Source: PHAA01 sp963665865 (GTDB lineage Bacteria; Bacillota; Syntrophomonadia; Syntrophomonadales; Syntrophomonadaceae). From it: 64,000 bases of DNA. The notes under the pieces are model-generated. The model had not been told where the DNA came from. It worked only from the letters and a program-made list of their open reading frames with translations, and did not search any database. Position numbers and translations under genes: made by a program. The stretch is taken from positions 310,001 through 374,000 of the forward strand of contig CAXXWF010000001.1 in assembly GCA_963665865.2 (NCBI GenBank), given 5' to 3'. This document shows positions 7,720 through 16,846 of the stretch, piece by piece; position 1 is the first letter of the stretch; each line of letters starts with the position of its first letter.

Positions 7720-8526
7720 CTAGGGTAGGAAAATCCCTTCCGGATCAACCTTATTGTAGAGCAGATCCAAATCGTTGTAGGTAGGAGGTTTGGTTTCGCC
7801 AATAACCCGGGAAATGTTAAGTTTGAACATGCAGTTGTCCTGGACCTGCTCCGGGGTGAAGCCCGGATGAACTGTTTCCAGATAGATAATGCCATCATCG
7901 TCGAACTTAAATACGCCCATGTTGGAGATTACTGCATAGGGGCCTCCTCTAAAGGCCTTATTGTAAACTTCCTTCTTATGAACGAATTCACCGCCGGGCC
8001 ATTTGGGAATCCGCCAACCGGGGGATGTGATGTAACTGCACCGTTCTACCCAGCGCCGTTTCTCCTGCACCATAATGAAAACAGTTCTCTTGGCCAGTGC
8101 GTTAATATCGGCATTGCCACCGCTGCCGGTTAAGCGTTTGCCGATGGGGGAGTAGCCGCCCATGGCGGTGGTGTTGACACTGCCATATTGGTCGATTTCT
8201 GCACCTCCCAGGAAGGCCATATCCACTTGACCCCTACCCAGTTGGCCGAAAACATCCCATAAGCCGTTGGCAATTGAAGCCTGATAATGACAACGGGCGT
8301 CACCTACCGAGGTGGGCAAATCAATGGGACGGCCATCGACACTGCCGGCTTCGTAAATGCACACCGCATTGGGGGCATTGGTGTTTTGCGCCAACATGAT
8401 CGCCAGCATGGGCAGTCCGGTGCCCGCAAAAACTACTTCCCCGTCCGTCACCTGTCTTGCTGCCGAGACAGCCAGAAGGTCGATAGGTTTGAACTCGCCG
8501 ACTTTCGCATAATCATTACTAGCCAT
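7720..8526 (-). CDS. Class I CoA-transferase, beta subunit (glutaconate CoA-transferase GctB-like)
   Basis: The 268-residue protein has the CoA-transferase family I fold, with VFAGTGLPMLAIMLAQ near the N-terminus, YEAGSVDGRP, FLGGAEIDQYGSVNTT and GGSGGNADINALAKR-like motifs. The EAGS segment near residue 79 is the GctB-type counterpart of the catalytic Glu region. With the alpha subunit it should transfer CoA from acetyl-CoA or another acyl-CoA to an organic acid. Its start codon overlaps the alpha-subunit stop (TAATG), so the two chains are translationally coupled. The actual acid is not readable; glutaconate is only the family's type substrate. Confidence 0.88.
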   Translation of the reverse strand: MASNDYAKVGEFKPIDLLAVSAARQVTDGEVVFAGTGLPMLAIMLAQNTNAPNAVCIYEAGSVDGRPIDLPTSVGDARCHYQASIANGLWDVFGQLGRGQVDMAFLGGAEIDQYGSVNTTAMGGYSPIGKRLTGSGGNADINALAKRTVFIMVQEKRRWVERCSYITSPGWRIPKWPGGEFVHKKEVYNKAFRGGPYAVISNMGVFKFDDDGIIYLETVHPGFTPEQVQDNCMFKLNISRVIGETKPPTYNDLDLLYNKVDPEGIFLP

Positions 8527-9500
8527 TATCTCGACCCCCTTTTCACTTTTTGGGAATAACCGAGTGCAGCGCTGGCCTTAAGCGTTTCCAGACGGCTGAC
8601 GCCGAGTTTATCCAAATACTCCTGATGATCTTTAACCCCAAATATCCATTCCTGCGCCCAGAGGTCAAAACCCTTCTGACTGCGGGTCGTATTGAAGAAA
8701 TTCTTGATAAATTCGCCATCGGCTTCATAGTTGCCGTAACATCCGGTCGGATGTCCAGCCCAGGGAAGCTCAACTACATAGTCAACCAGGTGGGGGGGGA
8801 TCAGGTTGTGCTCCGGCTCGCGGCGGATGAATTCTTCAGGAACTATCTGTTCGGCAATGACAATTAATTTGTCAGCGGCTTTCATGGCTTCTTCATCAGC
8901 ATACTTCTGGCCTAATACTCTTACCGTACCTTCCGTACCTACCATTTGCACATGGGCAATACACCAGTCAGGTTGGGCGGCAGGAATCAGCGCAACTTCG
9001 GCGCCGGTAAAGTTTTCAGTATACATCTCATATTTCTTAGCCGGTATTTTGGGATTGGAACCATCCCGTAAACCGGCTTTGCCGAGCATGTCATATTCTG
9101 GGTTCAATATATCGGAACCCAGGGCGGAGAAGGTCGGCATAAAAGGTATCCCCTGTGATCCTGCCACCAGACGATAAAGCATCTGGATATGGCTGTAATC
9201 CTCACAGATTATTTCCCCGGCCTCAACTTTACGTGCCAGATTGCCCGCTATTTTGCCGAACAATTCATGACCGCTCCAGCAGGATTCCCAGATCTTAACA
9301 CAGCCGGCCCCGATCAGCATATCGTCGTGGGTGCCGCCGTTGACCTCGATTAGATGCAGGTTCTTTTTGCCCTGGCGGATCAATTCCATGATGGCAGCCA
9401 TTGGCCGACGCCAGATGGTAAATCCGCTAAAGGTTAGAGAATCGCCGTCTTTAATAAGGCTAATAGCCTCAGCCAGGCTAACATTTTGAGGTCTGCCCAT
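8526..9500 (-). CDS. Class I CoA-transferase, alpha subunit (GctA-like)
   Basis: The 324-residue partner of the following gene begins VSLAEAISLIKDGDSLTFSGF, the usual GctA-type opening. It then carries NLHLIEVNGGTHDDMLIGAG and PFMPTFSALGSDI. Length and order match two-subunit glutaconate-type CoA-transferases. An ATG behind GGAGG at the 9500 end is supported. It lies between an acyl-CoA dehydrogenase and its beta subunit in the beta-oxidation operon, so it likely loads the growth substrate as a CoA thioester or releases the product acid. Confidence 0.88.
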   Translation of the reverse strand: MGRPQNVSLAEAISLIKDGDSLTFSGFTIWRRPMAAIMELIRQGKKNLHLIEVNGGTHDDMLIGAGCVKIWESCWSGHELFGKIAGNLARKVEAGEIICEDYSHIQMLYRLVAGSQGIPFMPTFSALGSDILNPEYDMLGKAGLRDGSNPKIPAKKYEMYTENFTGAEVALIPAAQPDWCIAHVQMVGTEGTVRVLGQKYADEEAMKAADKLIVIAEQIVPEEFIRREPEHNLIPPHLVDYVVELPWAGHPTGCYGNYEADGEFIKNFFNTTRSQKGFDLWAQEWIFGVKDHQEYLDKLGVSRLETLKASAALGYSQKVKRGSR

Positions 9501-9554
9501 AATATTTACCTCCTTTATTCTTCAGGGTGAGGTTGACAAGCATCAGCACGGAGC

Positions 9555-10703
9555 TTACCATTTGCCGATGACTTCACGGCCTATAATCATGCGTTGAATC
9601 TGGTTGGATCCTTCGTAAATCTGCGTAATCTTAACATCGCGCATCATGCGCTCTATCGGGAACTCACTGCAGTAGCCATAACCACCCATTAACTGCACAC
9701 AGTTGGTGGTTACTTCCATGCTGGTGTCGGTAGCAAACTTTTTAGCCATAGAGGCTTCTTTGTTATGGGGCAGTTTGTTGTCTTTCAACCAGGCAGCCCG
9801 ATAAATCAACAGTTGAGCTGCATCCAATGCAGTGGCCATATCCGCTACCATGAACTGTACTCCCTGGTTGGCGGCTAACGGTTTGCCGAACTGCTGTCTA
9901 TCTTTTATATATTGGGTGGTATATTCTAAAGCGCCTTCACCAATACCCAAGCCTTGTGCAGCAATGGTTATACGGCCTCCGGCTAGGAGTCCCATAGCGA
10001 CCTGGAAACCGTTATTCTGTTCGCCCAGCATATTCTCTTTAGGAACCTTTACATTATCGAAATACAGTTCCACGGTGGGGGAGCCGTTCATACCCATCTT
10101 TTGCACCGGTTTGCTCATAGTGAATCCGGGGGTGTCTTTCTCAATCTGCAGGCAGGTGATGCCTTTGCCGGAACCCTGAGTAGGGTCGCTCTTGACGAAG
10201 GTACAGTAGGTAGTCGCAATACCGCCGTTGGTAATGAATATCTTGCTGCCATTGATGATGAAATGGTCACCCTTGTCCTCGGCTTTACACTTTATAGAGG
10301 CGGCATCTGAACCAGAATTAGGTTCAGTTAAGGCGTAAGCCCCGATAATTTCTCCACTGGCTAAGGCTCTAAGGTATTTTTGTTTAACTATATCTCCGCC
10401 GTATAGATAGGTGCTCATGCAGCCCAAACCGGTATGCACGCTCATAATAACGGCAGTGGAGGCGCAGCATTTGGCTAGTTCTTCAACGAACATGGCGAAG
10501 TCCAGATAACTGGCACCGGCTCCTCCCCATTCCTCGGGGATAGGCAGTCCGGTTAATCCTAAACCAGCCATTTTTTTAAAGTTTTCCATGGGGAATTGGT
10601 GGGTCTTGTCAGTTTCGGCGGCGATAGGTTCACACTCATTCTTGGCAAACTTTCTAAACATATCTCTCATCATTAAGGATTCATCGGTTAATGCAAAATC
10701 CAT
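9555..10703 (-). CDS. Acyl-CoA dehydrogenase (short/medium-chain, Bcd-like)
   Basis: The 382-residue flavoprotein shows the family order: an N-terminal helical domain, a middle beta domain with YALTEPNSGSDAASIK and ITNGG, and a C-terminal helical domain with RQQFGKPLAANQ. The catalytic Glu is in the QIYEGSNQIQ motif near the end. It oxidises acyl-CoA to 2-enoyl-CoA with FAD and passes electrons to electron-transfer flavoprotein. No etfAB is in the window. The ATG at 10703 with GGAG 10 bases upstream is preferred over a TTG 6 bases earlier. It is the fourth gene of the operon and the first oxidation step. Confidence 0.93.
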   Translation of the reverse strand: MDFALTDESLMMRDMFRKFAKNECEPIAAETDKTHQFPMENFKKMAGLGLTGLPIPEEWGGAGASYLDFAMFVEELAKCCASTAVIMSVHTGLGCMSTYLYGGDIVKQKYLRALASGEIIGAYALTEPNSGSDAASIKCKAEDKGDHFIINGSKIFITNGGIATTYCTFVKSDPTQGSGKGITCLQIEKDTPGFTMSKPVQKMGMNGSPTVELYFDNVKVPKENMLGEQNNGFQVAMGLLAGGRITIAAQGLGIGEGALEYTTQYIKDRQQFGKPLAANQGVQFMVADMATALDAAQLLIYRAAWLKDNKLPHNKEASMAKKFATDTSMEVTTNCVQLMGGYGYCSEFPIERMMRDVKITQIYEGSNQIQRMIIGREVIGKW

Positions 10704-10724
10704 TAACAATCAACTCCAATCTAC

Positions 10725-11507
10725 TTATTTACCTTTAAACTGGGCCTTCCGTTTCTCTACGAAGGCGTGCATACCTTCCTTCTGATCTTCAGTGGCAAAG
10801 CATAAACCGAATATATCGGCTTCTATAGTCATAGCCCGGTCAATATCCGTTTGCATTCCCGCATTGACCGCGTCCTTGCAGAAACGAACCGCTATCCCGC
10901 CGCGGGCAGTTATTTTTTGCGCCAGCCGCTTAACATAGTCCATCATGGTTTCCGCTGACAAAACCGCGTTAACCAATCCGATTCTTAAGGCTTCATTGGC
11001 ATCAATTACATCGCCGGTATATAACAGCTGTTTGGCCATGCCTGTGCCTACAATGCGCGGTAAACGCTGGGTGCCGCCGAATCCTGGAGTAACCCCCAAA
11101 CCTACCTCGGGTTGGCCAAATTTGCTTTTATGAGAACAGATACGAAAATCACAGGCCATAGCCAGTTCACAGCCACCTCCGAGGGCAAAACCATTAATAG
11201 CAGCAATTACGGGCTTTGACATGGTCTCTATCGTACTGAAGGCGTCTTGCCCGATTAAACCAAACTGACGCCCCTCCAGGGCATTAATATCCAGCATGTA
11301 GGTAATATCCGCACCAGCAACAAAGGCCTTGTCGCCGGCTCCGGTAATAATTAGAACATCAACCTCGGCATCGTCTCTGACCTGTTCGGCTGCGGCTTTA
11401 ATTTCTAACAGAGTGTCTTTGTTCAGAGCATTCAAGGCTTGAGGGCGATTAATAGTCAGAGTGGCGATACGATCTTCTTTGGTCAGGATTACATTTTGAA
11501 ATTCCAT
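10725..11507 (-). CDS. crt: Enoyl-CoA hydratase / crotonase
   Basis: The 260-residue protein is a classic crotonase: the oxyanion-hole segments are AFVAGADITYM (about 60-70) and GFALGGGCELAMACD (about 105-120), and the two catalytic Glu positions appear in GGGCELAMA and GQPEVGLGVTPG. It hydrates 2-enoyl-CoA to (S)-3-hydroxyacyl-CoA. The ribosome binding site GGAGGATGACC precedes the ATG. It lies 27 bp after the hydroxyacyl-CoA dehydrogenase gene, the next enzyme of the same spiral. Confidence 0.93.
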   Translation of the reverse strand: MEFQNVILTKEDRIATLTINRPQALNALNKDTLLEIKAAAEQVRDDAEVDVLIITGAGDKAFVAGADITYMLDINALEGRQFGLIGQDAFSTIETMSKPVIAAINGFALGGGCELAMACDFRICSHKSKFGQPEVGLGVTPGFGGTQRLPRIVGTGMAKQLLYTGDVIDANEALRIGLVNAVLSAETMMDYVKRLAQKITARGGIAVRFCKDAVNAGMQTDIDRAMTIEADIFGLCFATEDQKEGMHAFVEKRKAQFKGK

Positions 11508-11534
11508 GGGTCATCCTCCTCCCAGGATCAATAT

Positions 11535-12386
11535 TTAACTGTAGTCATAAATTCCCTTACCAACTTTACGGCCCAGCCAGCCGGCCTGCACATACTGTTT
11601 CAATAGAGGAGAGGGCCGGTATTTGGGATCGCCGTAGCCCTGATACATAACATTTAAAATAGCCAGAACTGTGTCGAGACCAATTAGGTCAGCCAAAGCA
11701 CAAGGTCCCATGGGGTGATTCATGCCCAGTTTCATAATGTTGTCGATGTTCTCAGCGGGGGCTACACCTTCATAAAGCTCCCATAGAGCTTCATTGATCA
11801 TGACCTGGAGTACCCGGTTGGATATAAAGCCCGGTACATCTTTGCACCATACCGGCACTTTGCCCATCTTTATGGAGGCTGCTTCGATGGTGTTGTAAAC
11901 TTCGTCACTGGTAGCCAACCCCCTGATTACTTCAACCAGTTTCATTACCGGCACCGGGTTCATGAAATGCATGCCGATTACCTGCTCGGGGCGCTTGGTA
12001 CAGGCCGCAATTTGGGTAATGGGCAGAGAAGAGGTATTGCTGGCTAAGATTGCATGGGGAGGGGCTATTCTATCAAGTTCGGAGAAGACTTTTTTCTTGA
12101 TATCAAAGTTTTCAACGATGGCTTCTACAATGAGGTCGCAGTCGGCCGCGTCTTCTAAACTGATAGAAGGCTTAATGCGGCCCAGAATTTCAGCTTTTTC
12201 GGCTTCGGTTCTTTTGCCTTTGGAAACATCTCGAGCCAGGTTCTTTTCAATTAGAGCGAGTCCTTTATTTACCAGGTCCATATTAATGTCATATTGAACG
12301 GTCTCAAATCCAGCTTGAGCTGCTACCTGAGCGATTCCGCCGCCCATCTGGCCGGCGCCGATTACCATAATTTTCTTTATTTCCAT
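11535..12386 (-). CDS. hbd: 3-hydroxyacyl-CoA (3-hydroxybutyryl-CoA) dehydrogenase
   Basis: The 283-residue protein has an N-terminal Rossmann fold (IMVIGAGQMGGGIAQ) and a C-terminal helical dimerisation domain. Catalytic Ser/His/Glu/Asn segments are visible: NTSSLPIT, GMHFMNPVPVMKLVEV, and CKDVPGFISNRV. It oxidises 3-hydroxyacyl-CoA with NAD. The ATG at 12386 after AAAGGAG gives the standard 282-residue length; an upstream ATG at 12437 would add an atypical tail. It belongs to the beta-oxidation operon between thiolase and crotonase. Confidence 0.93.
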   Translation of the reverse strand: MEIKKIMVIGAGQMGGGIAQVAAQAGFETVQYDINMDLVNKGLALIEKNLARDVSKGKRTEAEKAEILGRIKPSISLEDAADCDLIVEAIVENFDIKKKVFSELDRIAPPHAILASNTSSLPITQIAACTKRPEQVIGMHFMNPVPVMKLVEVIRGLATSDEVYNTIEAASIKMGKVPVWCKDVPGFISNRVLQVMINEALWELYEGVAPAENIDNIMKLGMNHPMGPCALADLIGLDTVLAILNVMYQGYGDPKYRPSPLLKQYVQAGWLGRKVGKGIYDYS

Positions 12387-12453
12387 TTCGCATTGCTCCT
12401 TTGTTGAGTGATTTATAAAGGTTGCCTTGATGTTCATAAAGGCTTACCGGGTG

Positions 12454-13650
12454 TTATTCGACTTTAATTAAGATAGCGTCGCCTTGGGCGGCTCCGCTGC
12501 ATATACCACAGGCAGCTATGCCGCCGCCGCGCCGTTTGAGTTCATAGGCAGCGGTCATGAGAATGCGTCCGCCGCTGGCTCCGATGGGGTGCCCAAAAGC
12601 TACAGCACTGCCGTTAACATTGACTTTGGCATCCATCTCGTCATCATTTAAGCCCAGGATGGCTTTGCCGCTGGTCAGAGCTACGGCTGCAAAGGCTTCA
12701 TTGATTTCAATCAGATCTAAATCGTCAGTTGTCATGCCTTTTTCTTTTAACAGTTTCGCGATGGAGAGTCCGGGTACGGTGGCAATATAACGGGGTTCCT
12801 GGGATACTTCGGCATATCCCAAAACCGTCGCCAGCGGTTTAAGGCCTAGTTCATCAGCTTTCTCGCGGGACATGAGGACCAAGGCACTGGCACCATCATT
12901 GGTTCCGGGGGCGTTGCCGGCGGTGATTGAACCGTTGGGATCAAAAACCGGCGGCAGTTTGGCCAGGTCTTCGTAAGTGCATCCAAAGCGAATGGATTCG
13001 TCGGTATCTATTACTACTGGTTTTTTTCCAGGGAGCTTTACAGGTACAATTTCTTCTGCCATCTTGCCAGCCTTGATGGCGGCCTCGGCGCGGTTTTGGC
13101 TGCGTACTGCCCAGCGGTCCTGTGGTTCACGATCCAAATTAAATTCCCGTGCTACCTCCGAACCGTGGATAGCCATATGACGATTGTAAATAGCGCACCA
13201 TAGTCCATCCCAGACCATCAGGTCAACTACGTTTTTATTGGGTATTCCCATCCGGGCTCCCCATCTCATATCAGGCAGACCAAACGGGATGTTGGACATT
13301 GATTCCATCCCGCCGCCCATGGCGACATCCAGAAAGCCGCCGGCGATCATCTTATAGGCCAGACCGCAAGTGACAATGCCAGAGGAGCATACTTTATTTA
13401 CGGTAATCGAAGGGACTTCTACCGGTAAGCCAGCTTTTAAACCTGCCTGTCTGCCGGGGACCTGACCACAACCAGCTTGAACCACTTGGCCATAATAGAG
13501 GTACTCGACCTGGTCAGGCTGAATGCCGGCCCGGTTTACAGCTTCTTTAATAGCTATTGCACCCAAATCTACCGCCTTTAGTGATTTCAGCCCTCCACCA
13601 AACTTTCCAAAAGGAGTTCTCGCAGCTCCTACAATTACAACCTCTCTCAT
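12454..13650 (-). CDS. Acetyl-CoA C-acyltransferase (thiolase)
   Basis: The 398-residue enzyme has the full thiolase signature. The nucleophile Cys is in NKVCSSG (about residue 89). The GHPIGASGGRI His is near 355 and the general-base Cys is in CGICSGAAQGD near 386. It cleaves 3-ketoacyl-CoA to acetyl-CoA plus a shortened acyl-CoA, or runs in reverse to make acetoacetyl-CoA. It is the first enzyme gene of the seven-gene minus-strand operon, behind GGAGGAAGAGGA. Terminator and Com-like gene lie just upstream, so some of its expression may depend on readthrough. Confidence 0.93.
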   Translation of the reverse strand: MREVVIVGAARTPFGKFGGGLKSLKAVDLGAIAIKEAVNRAGIQPDQVEYLYYGQVVQAGCGQVPGRQAGLKAGLPVEVPSITVNKVCSSGIVTCGLAYKMIAGGFLDVAMGGGMESMSNIPFGLPDMRWGARMGIPNKNVVDLMVWDGLWCAIYNRHMAIHGSEVAREFNLDREPQDRWAVRSQNRAEAAIKAGKMAEEIVPVKLPGKKPVVIDTDESIRFGCTYEDLAKLPPVFDPNGSITAGNAPGTNDGASALVLMSREKADELGLKPLATVLGYAEVSQEPRYIATVPGLSIAKLLKEKGMTTDDLDLIEINEAFAAVALTSGKAILGLNDDEMDAKVNVNGSAVAFGHPIGASGGRILMTAAYELKRRGGGIAACGICSGAAQGDAILIKVE

Positions 13651-13741
13651 TCCTCTTCCTCCTTATCATCGTGTTTTATAGTTCATGTGAATTTGGGATT
13701 TGCTGCATCTGCAATGTTTTTGTTCACTCCCCCTTTCTCAC

Positions 13742-13776
13742 AAAAAATGCCCCGACAGATTATCATCTGGCGGGGC
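13742..13776 (-). terminator. Intrinsic terminator between the Com-like gene and the thiolase operon
   Basis: GCCCCG (13749-13754) pairs with CGGGGC (13771-13776), extended by an inner AGAT/ATCT pairing. On the minus strand it is followed by six T (13742-13747). It would end or attenuate transcription coming from the sigma-54 promoter before the thiolase gene. Confidence 0.75.
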
Positions 13777-13842
13777 TCGATGGCTCTCAACAAACAGGAA
13801 ACGATGGATCTATTTGGTTGTAACTCCTAAAGCCGGGTCAAC

Positions 13843-14058
13843 CTATCCTGCTGAGGTACTGTCAGGATTAGATTTGACCTGGACAGTGGAATGATAGATT
13901 GGCATTTGCTTAAGGCTGCTCAGCGAACCGGAGTCTCCGAACGGAGATTGCAGAATGTGGTTCAGCATGCCGCAGCGACTGCATTTGATCTCTAAATTCT
14001 GACATTGCATAAACTTGGCTAGAAGTTTGTTGCATTCTTTACATCTCAGGTCTTGCAA
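13843..14058 (-). CDS. Com-like zinc-ribbon small protein
   Basis: The 71-residue protein has two CxxC knuckles, LRCKECNKLLAKF and EIKCSRCGMLNHI, separated by about 18 residues. This is the pattern of the Com zinc-ribbon family, named for the phage Mu translational regulator. The C-terminal half is unrelated and polar. It starts at a TTG behind AGGAGTGGAGAT. No other Mu-like genes are nearby, so a domesticated nucleic-acid-binding role is plausible. It is the first gene after the -24/-12 promoter and upstream of the beta-oxidation genes. Confidence 0.7.
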   Translation of the reverse strand: MQDLRCKECNKLLAKFMQCQNLEIKCSRCGMLNHILQSPFGDSGSLSSLKQMPIYHSTVQVKSNPDSTSAG

Positions 14059-14183
14059 ATTATCTCCACTCCTTTAGCAAAGTTATAAAATAATTTCACG
14101 ATGACTTAAGCTCAAATAGGCTAGATGGGATATTGATTAGTTCGGCATTTCTGCTAATTATTTCTCGCCTTGCCCATTTATAA

Positions 14184-14199
14184 AGCAAAAACAATGCCA
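14184..14199 (-). promoter_or_regulatory. Sigma-54 (-24/-12) promoter
   Basis: On the minus strand TGGCATTGTTTTTGCT has the invariant GG and GC separated by 10 bases, close to the consensus TGGCAC-N5-TTGCA/T. It lies about 125 bp upstream of the Com-like gene and about 535 bp from thiolase. The gene for a sigma-54 activator is adjacent. Confidence 0.75.
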
Positions 14200-14309
14200 A
14201 CCTAAAATCAATTTATGCAAAACCCTTTATAGCAGGTTTGGGGGATATAATTTGCTGTGTAAAACTTGCTATTCTTTTAACAACCGTTCCACTAATGAAA
14301 CAAGCAGAG

Positions 14310-14336
14310 CCGCAATTATACGTCGTACAATTGCGG
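14310..14336. promoter_or_regulatory. 27-bp perfect-arm palindrome, candidate enhancer site for the sigma-54 activator
   Basis: CCGCAATT (14310-14317) and AATTGCGG (14329-14336) flank an inner TACG/CGTA pair. The element is 111 bp upstream of the -24 region, a typical enhancer distance. No T-run follows on either strand, so a terminator is less likely. The surrounding 14059-14568 is otherwise AT-rich and shows no gene. Confidence 0.5.
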
Positions 14337-14568
14337 CCCTGGTTGTTGCTAATAAACTTCGCTATTATGTTCTAAAATTAATAAACTTGGCTTTATTGAC
14401 CTGCGAGGTTATCTGCATGTAATAATGCAAGCCTTACTGCGGCTGACTGATTTTTTTCGACTGGACATACAATACAATTTGATAATATAAATCTCAAAAA
14501 TTACCGTTCCATAATTGCACCACTGTGTTCCGTTTCGGTAACAAGGTATCTGATATTCAGGCTTCCAA

Positions 14569-16683
14569 CTATTTAGGCTGATTTAGATCCTGAATTGGGG
14601 GAGAAATACCATATTTAGCAGCCTTTCTTACGACTGTAGAAGCGGCAATTTTTAGTTCTTTGGCCATTTGCCGAGTAGTTCTATATTGGGCGTAAGCCTT
14701 CTCCAGGATTTGTTTCTCAACATTGGCTACCGCATCTTGCAAAGGAATGATACCGGAAACAATTATCTCAGAGTGTTTTGCCAGGATGACATTTTGGAGG
14801 TAGGGGGGCAAATCATCCTTGGTTAGAACATTGTTGGTTGAGATCACCATCATTCTCTCGATAAGATTTTCAAGCTCCCGTACATTGCCTGGCCAATTAT
14901 AATTTATAAACAACTTTATTACTTCTGGGGCAATACCCTTATTTAGTTTATGTTTGCGATTGAATAATTGCACAAAATGGCTGACTAGAGAGGGGATATC
15001 TTCCTTGCGTTCCCGCAGAGCGGGAACATGGATTGGTACCACATTCAAGCGATAATATAGATCTTCCCGAAATAATCTTTGCTCCACCAGGTCCAAAAGA
15101 TTACGATTGGTCCCGGTTACGATACGAACATTGATAGGGATGGACTTGCTTCCGCCAACCCTGGTTATTTCGTGGTTCTGCAATACTCTTAGCAATTTCA
15201 CCTGCAGGTTAAAGGACAAATCGCCAATTTCATCCAGGAAAATGGTGCCGCCGTTGGCAAGTTGGAAAAAGCCCATTTTGCCCTCCTTTTTGGCACCAGT
15301 GAACGCTCCATAATCATATCCGAACAGCTCCGATTCGAGCAGATTCTCCGGGATAGCTCCGCAGTTTACTTTAATGTAGGAACCATCTTTTCTAGTGCTG
15401 TTATTATGGATAGTCTCGGCAATCAGTTCTTTGCCAGTACCTGATTCGCCGGTAATTAGAATTGTAGAATCGAATTGAGACAACCTGATAACCGTTCCCA
15501 AAAAATCTTTCATCATTTTGGATGAACAGACTATTTTGCTGGAACCGGTGTATTGCAGCCGTAAGGTGCGCAATTGGTTTTCATAGTGGTGACTTAAACT
15601 CTCCACTTCCTCTAATTTCTGTTTAAGTTTATTTAACTCGGTAATATCACGGACATTACAGACTACCCTGAACACATTGCCGTCTTCATCATAAATGGGG
15701 TTGCCTGTAACCAGAGTCATTCGGCCGTTATTCATTTCCTGAATGATAGTTACCGCCTGGCGTTGATTTATGGCCAAAGCTGATACCGACTCAGAGACTA
15801 TTCCGTCATTCTCTATATCTTTCACGTTTCTGCCCAAAAACTGATCCAAGGGGATACCGGTGATTCTCTCAAATGCTTGGTTAACCCTCAGAGTCAGGCC
15901 CTCCCCATCGGCTATATACAAACCATCAAAAGAGGATTCAATAATTGCGTCCAATTCTCGGTTCAGTGCTTTGACATATTCCAATTCACGAGATATCTCC
16001 TCAAATTCAGAAATATCCTGAAGAACAGCCACAGCCCCAACTAACCTGCCTTTTTTGTATATGGGGGTGCGATTTGATATGAAATATCGGTTATTTAACA
16101 TTAACTTCTGCAGAGGTTCCACATTACCGGTTTGGGCAACATCTAAAAGGCCGCTGGTGGGGAAGAGATCTACTACTCGTTTCCCCCAAGCGTCTTCAGC
16201 TTTTACACCCAAAACATTCTCTGCGGCTTTATTAAATACGGTAATCATACCTTCGCTATCGACGGCCACAATAAGATTATGGGTAGAGTTGATAATGGTA
16301 TCTAGTTCTGTGGATTTATTCTTAAAGGAACGAAAATAAGCAGCAGCCAAATCACTGCGAGTGATCATTCCTACCACCTTATTGCCATCCTTGATGGGCA
16401 GACGACCGATTCCGGGATTAATATAGGCTTCCACTTGGTCCTCAGGATGACCGTAACAAACCTGACGGGTCATATAGTCCGCAACGGGTGTATTAAGGTC
16501 AAAGCCCTGACTAATAACCCGAAATATGTGAGTTTTCGTGAACAATCCTAAAACGTTGCCATTCTCATCAACAACCGGGGCGCCGTCCACCTGATGTTCC
16601 AAGAAGATGCTCGTCGCTTCCTTTACAGATAAAGTAGGCTGAAATGTGATGGGATGACTGGTCATTATCTCCTTGAGTTTCAA
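14569..16683 (-). CDS. Sigma-54-dependent transcriptional activator (CBS-CBS-PAS-PAS-AAA+-HTH)
   Basis: About 704 residues. Two CBS motifs (1-120) precede two PAS domains (about 125-340) and a linker coiled coil. The AAA+ domain has Walker A GESGTGKEL, the sigma-54 contact loop GAFTGA, and Walker B IFLDEIGDL. The C-terminal helix-turn-helix is TTRQMAKELKIAASTVVRKA. CBS domains usually sense adenine nucleotides or S-adenosyl compounds, and PAS domains redox or small ligands; here the signal is unknown. The TTG at 16683 fits AAGGTGGTGAT best; an alternative GTG lies 12 bases upstream. It probably drives the neighbouring -24/-12 promoter. Confidence 0.93.
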   Translation of the reverse strand: MKLKEIMTSHPITFQPTLSVKEATSIFLEHQVDGAPVVDENGNVLGLFTKTHIFRVISQGFDLNTPVADYMTRQVCYGHPEDQVEAYINPGIGRLPIKDGNKVVGMITRSDLAAAYFRSFKNKSTELDTIINSTHNLIVAVDSEGMITVFNKAAENVLGVKAEDAWGKRVVDLFPTSGLLDVAQTGNVEPLQKLMLNNRYFISNRTPIYKKGRLVGAVAVLQDISEFEEISRELEYVKALNRELDAIIESSFDGLYIADGEGLTLRVNQAFERITGIPLDQFLGRNVKDIENDGIVSESVSALAINQRQAVTIIQEMNNGRMTLVTGNPIYDEDGNVFRVVCNVRDITELNKLKQKLEEVESLSHHYENQLRTLRLQYTGSSKIVCSSKMMKDFLGTVIRLSQFDSTILITGESGTGKELIAETIHNNSTRKDGSYIKVNCGAIPENLLESELFGYDYGAFTGAKKEGKMGFFQLANGGTIFLDEIGDLSFNLQVKLLRVLQNHEITRVGGSKSIPINVRIVTGTNRNLLDLVEQRLFREDLYYRLNVVPIHVPALRERKEDIPSLVSHFVQLFNRKHKLNKGIAPEVIKLFINYNWPGNVRELENLIERMMVISTNNVLTKDDLPPYLQNVILAKHSEIIVSGIIPLQDAVANVEKQILEKAYAQYRTTRQMAKELKIAASTVVRKAAKYGISPPIQDLNQPK

Positions 16684-16846
16684 AGATATCACCACCTTGC
16701 TTCCAATTTATGGCACAAAGATCAAAAATATTCGGGAAAATTGTGCCATGGTTTATGGCCAATGAAGACTGGCAGAAGGAAAAAAGCATGGGGTGACTCT
16801 GTCTTGCAGGAATTGGAAATGATATAATGAAAACCAAGAAGTTGCA

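Noticed and set aside
13843..14058. Mu-like prophage
   Set aside because: Only the Com-like zinc ribbon is present; no other phage gene is nearby.
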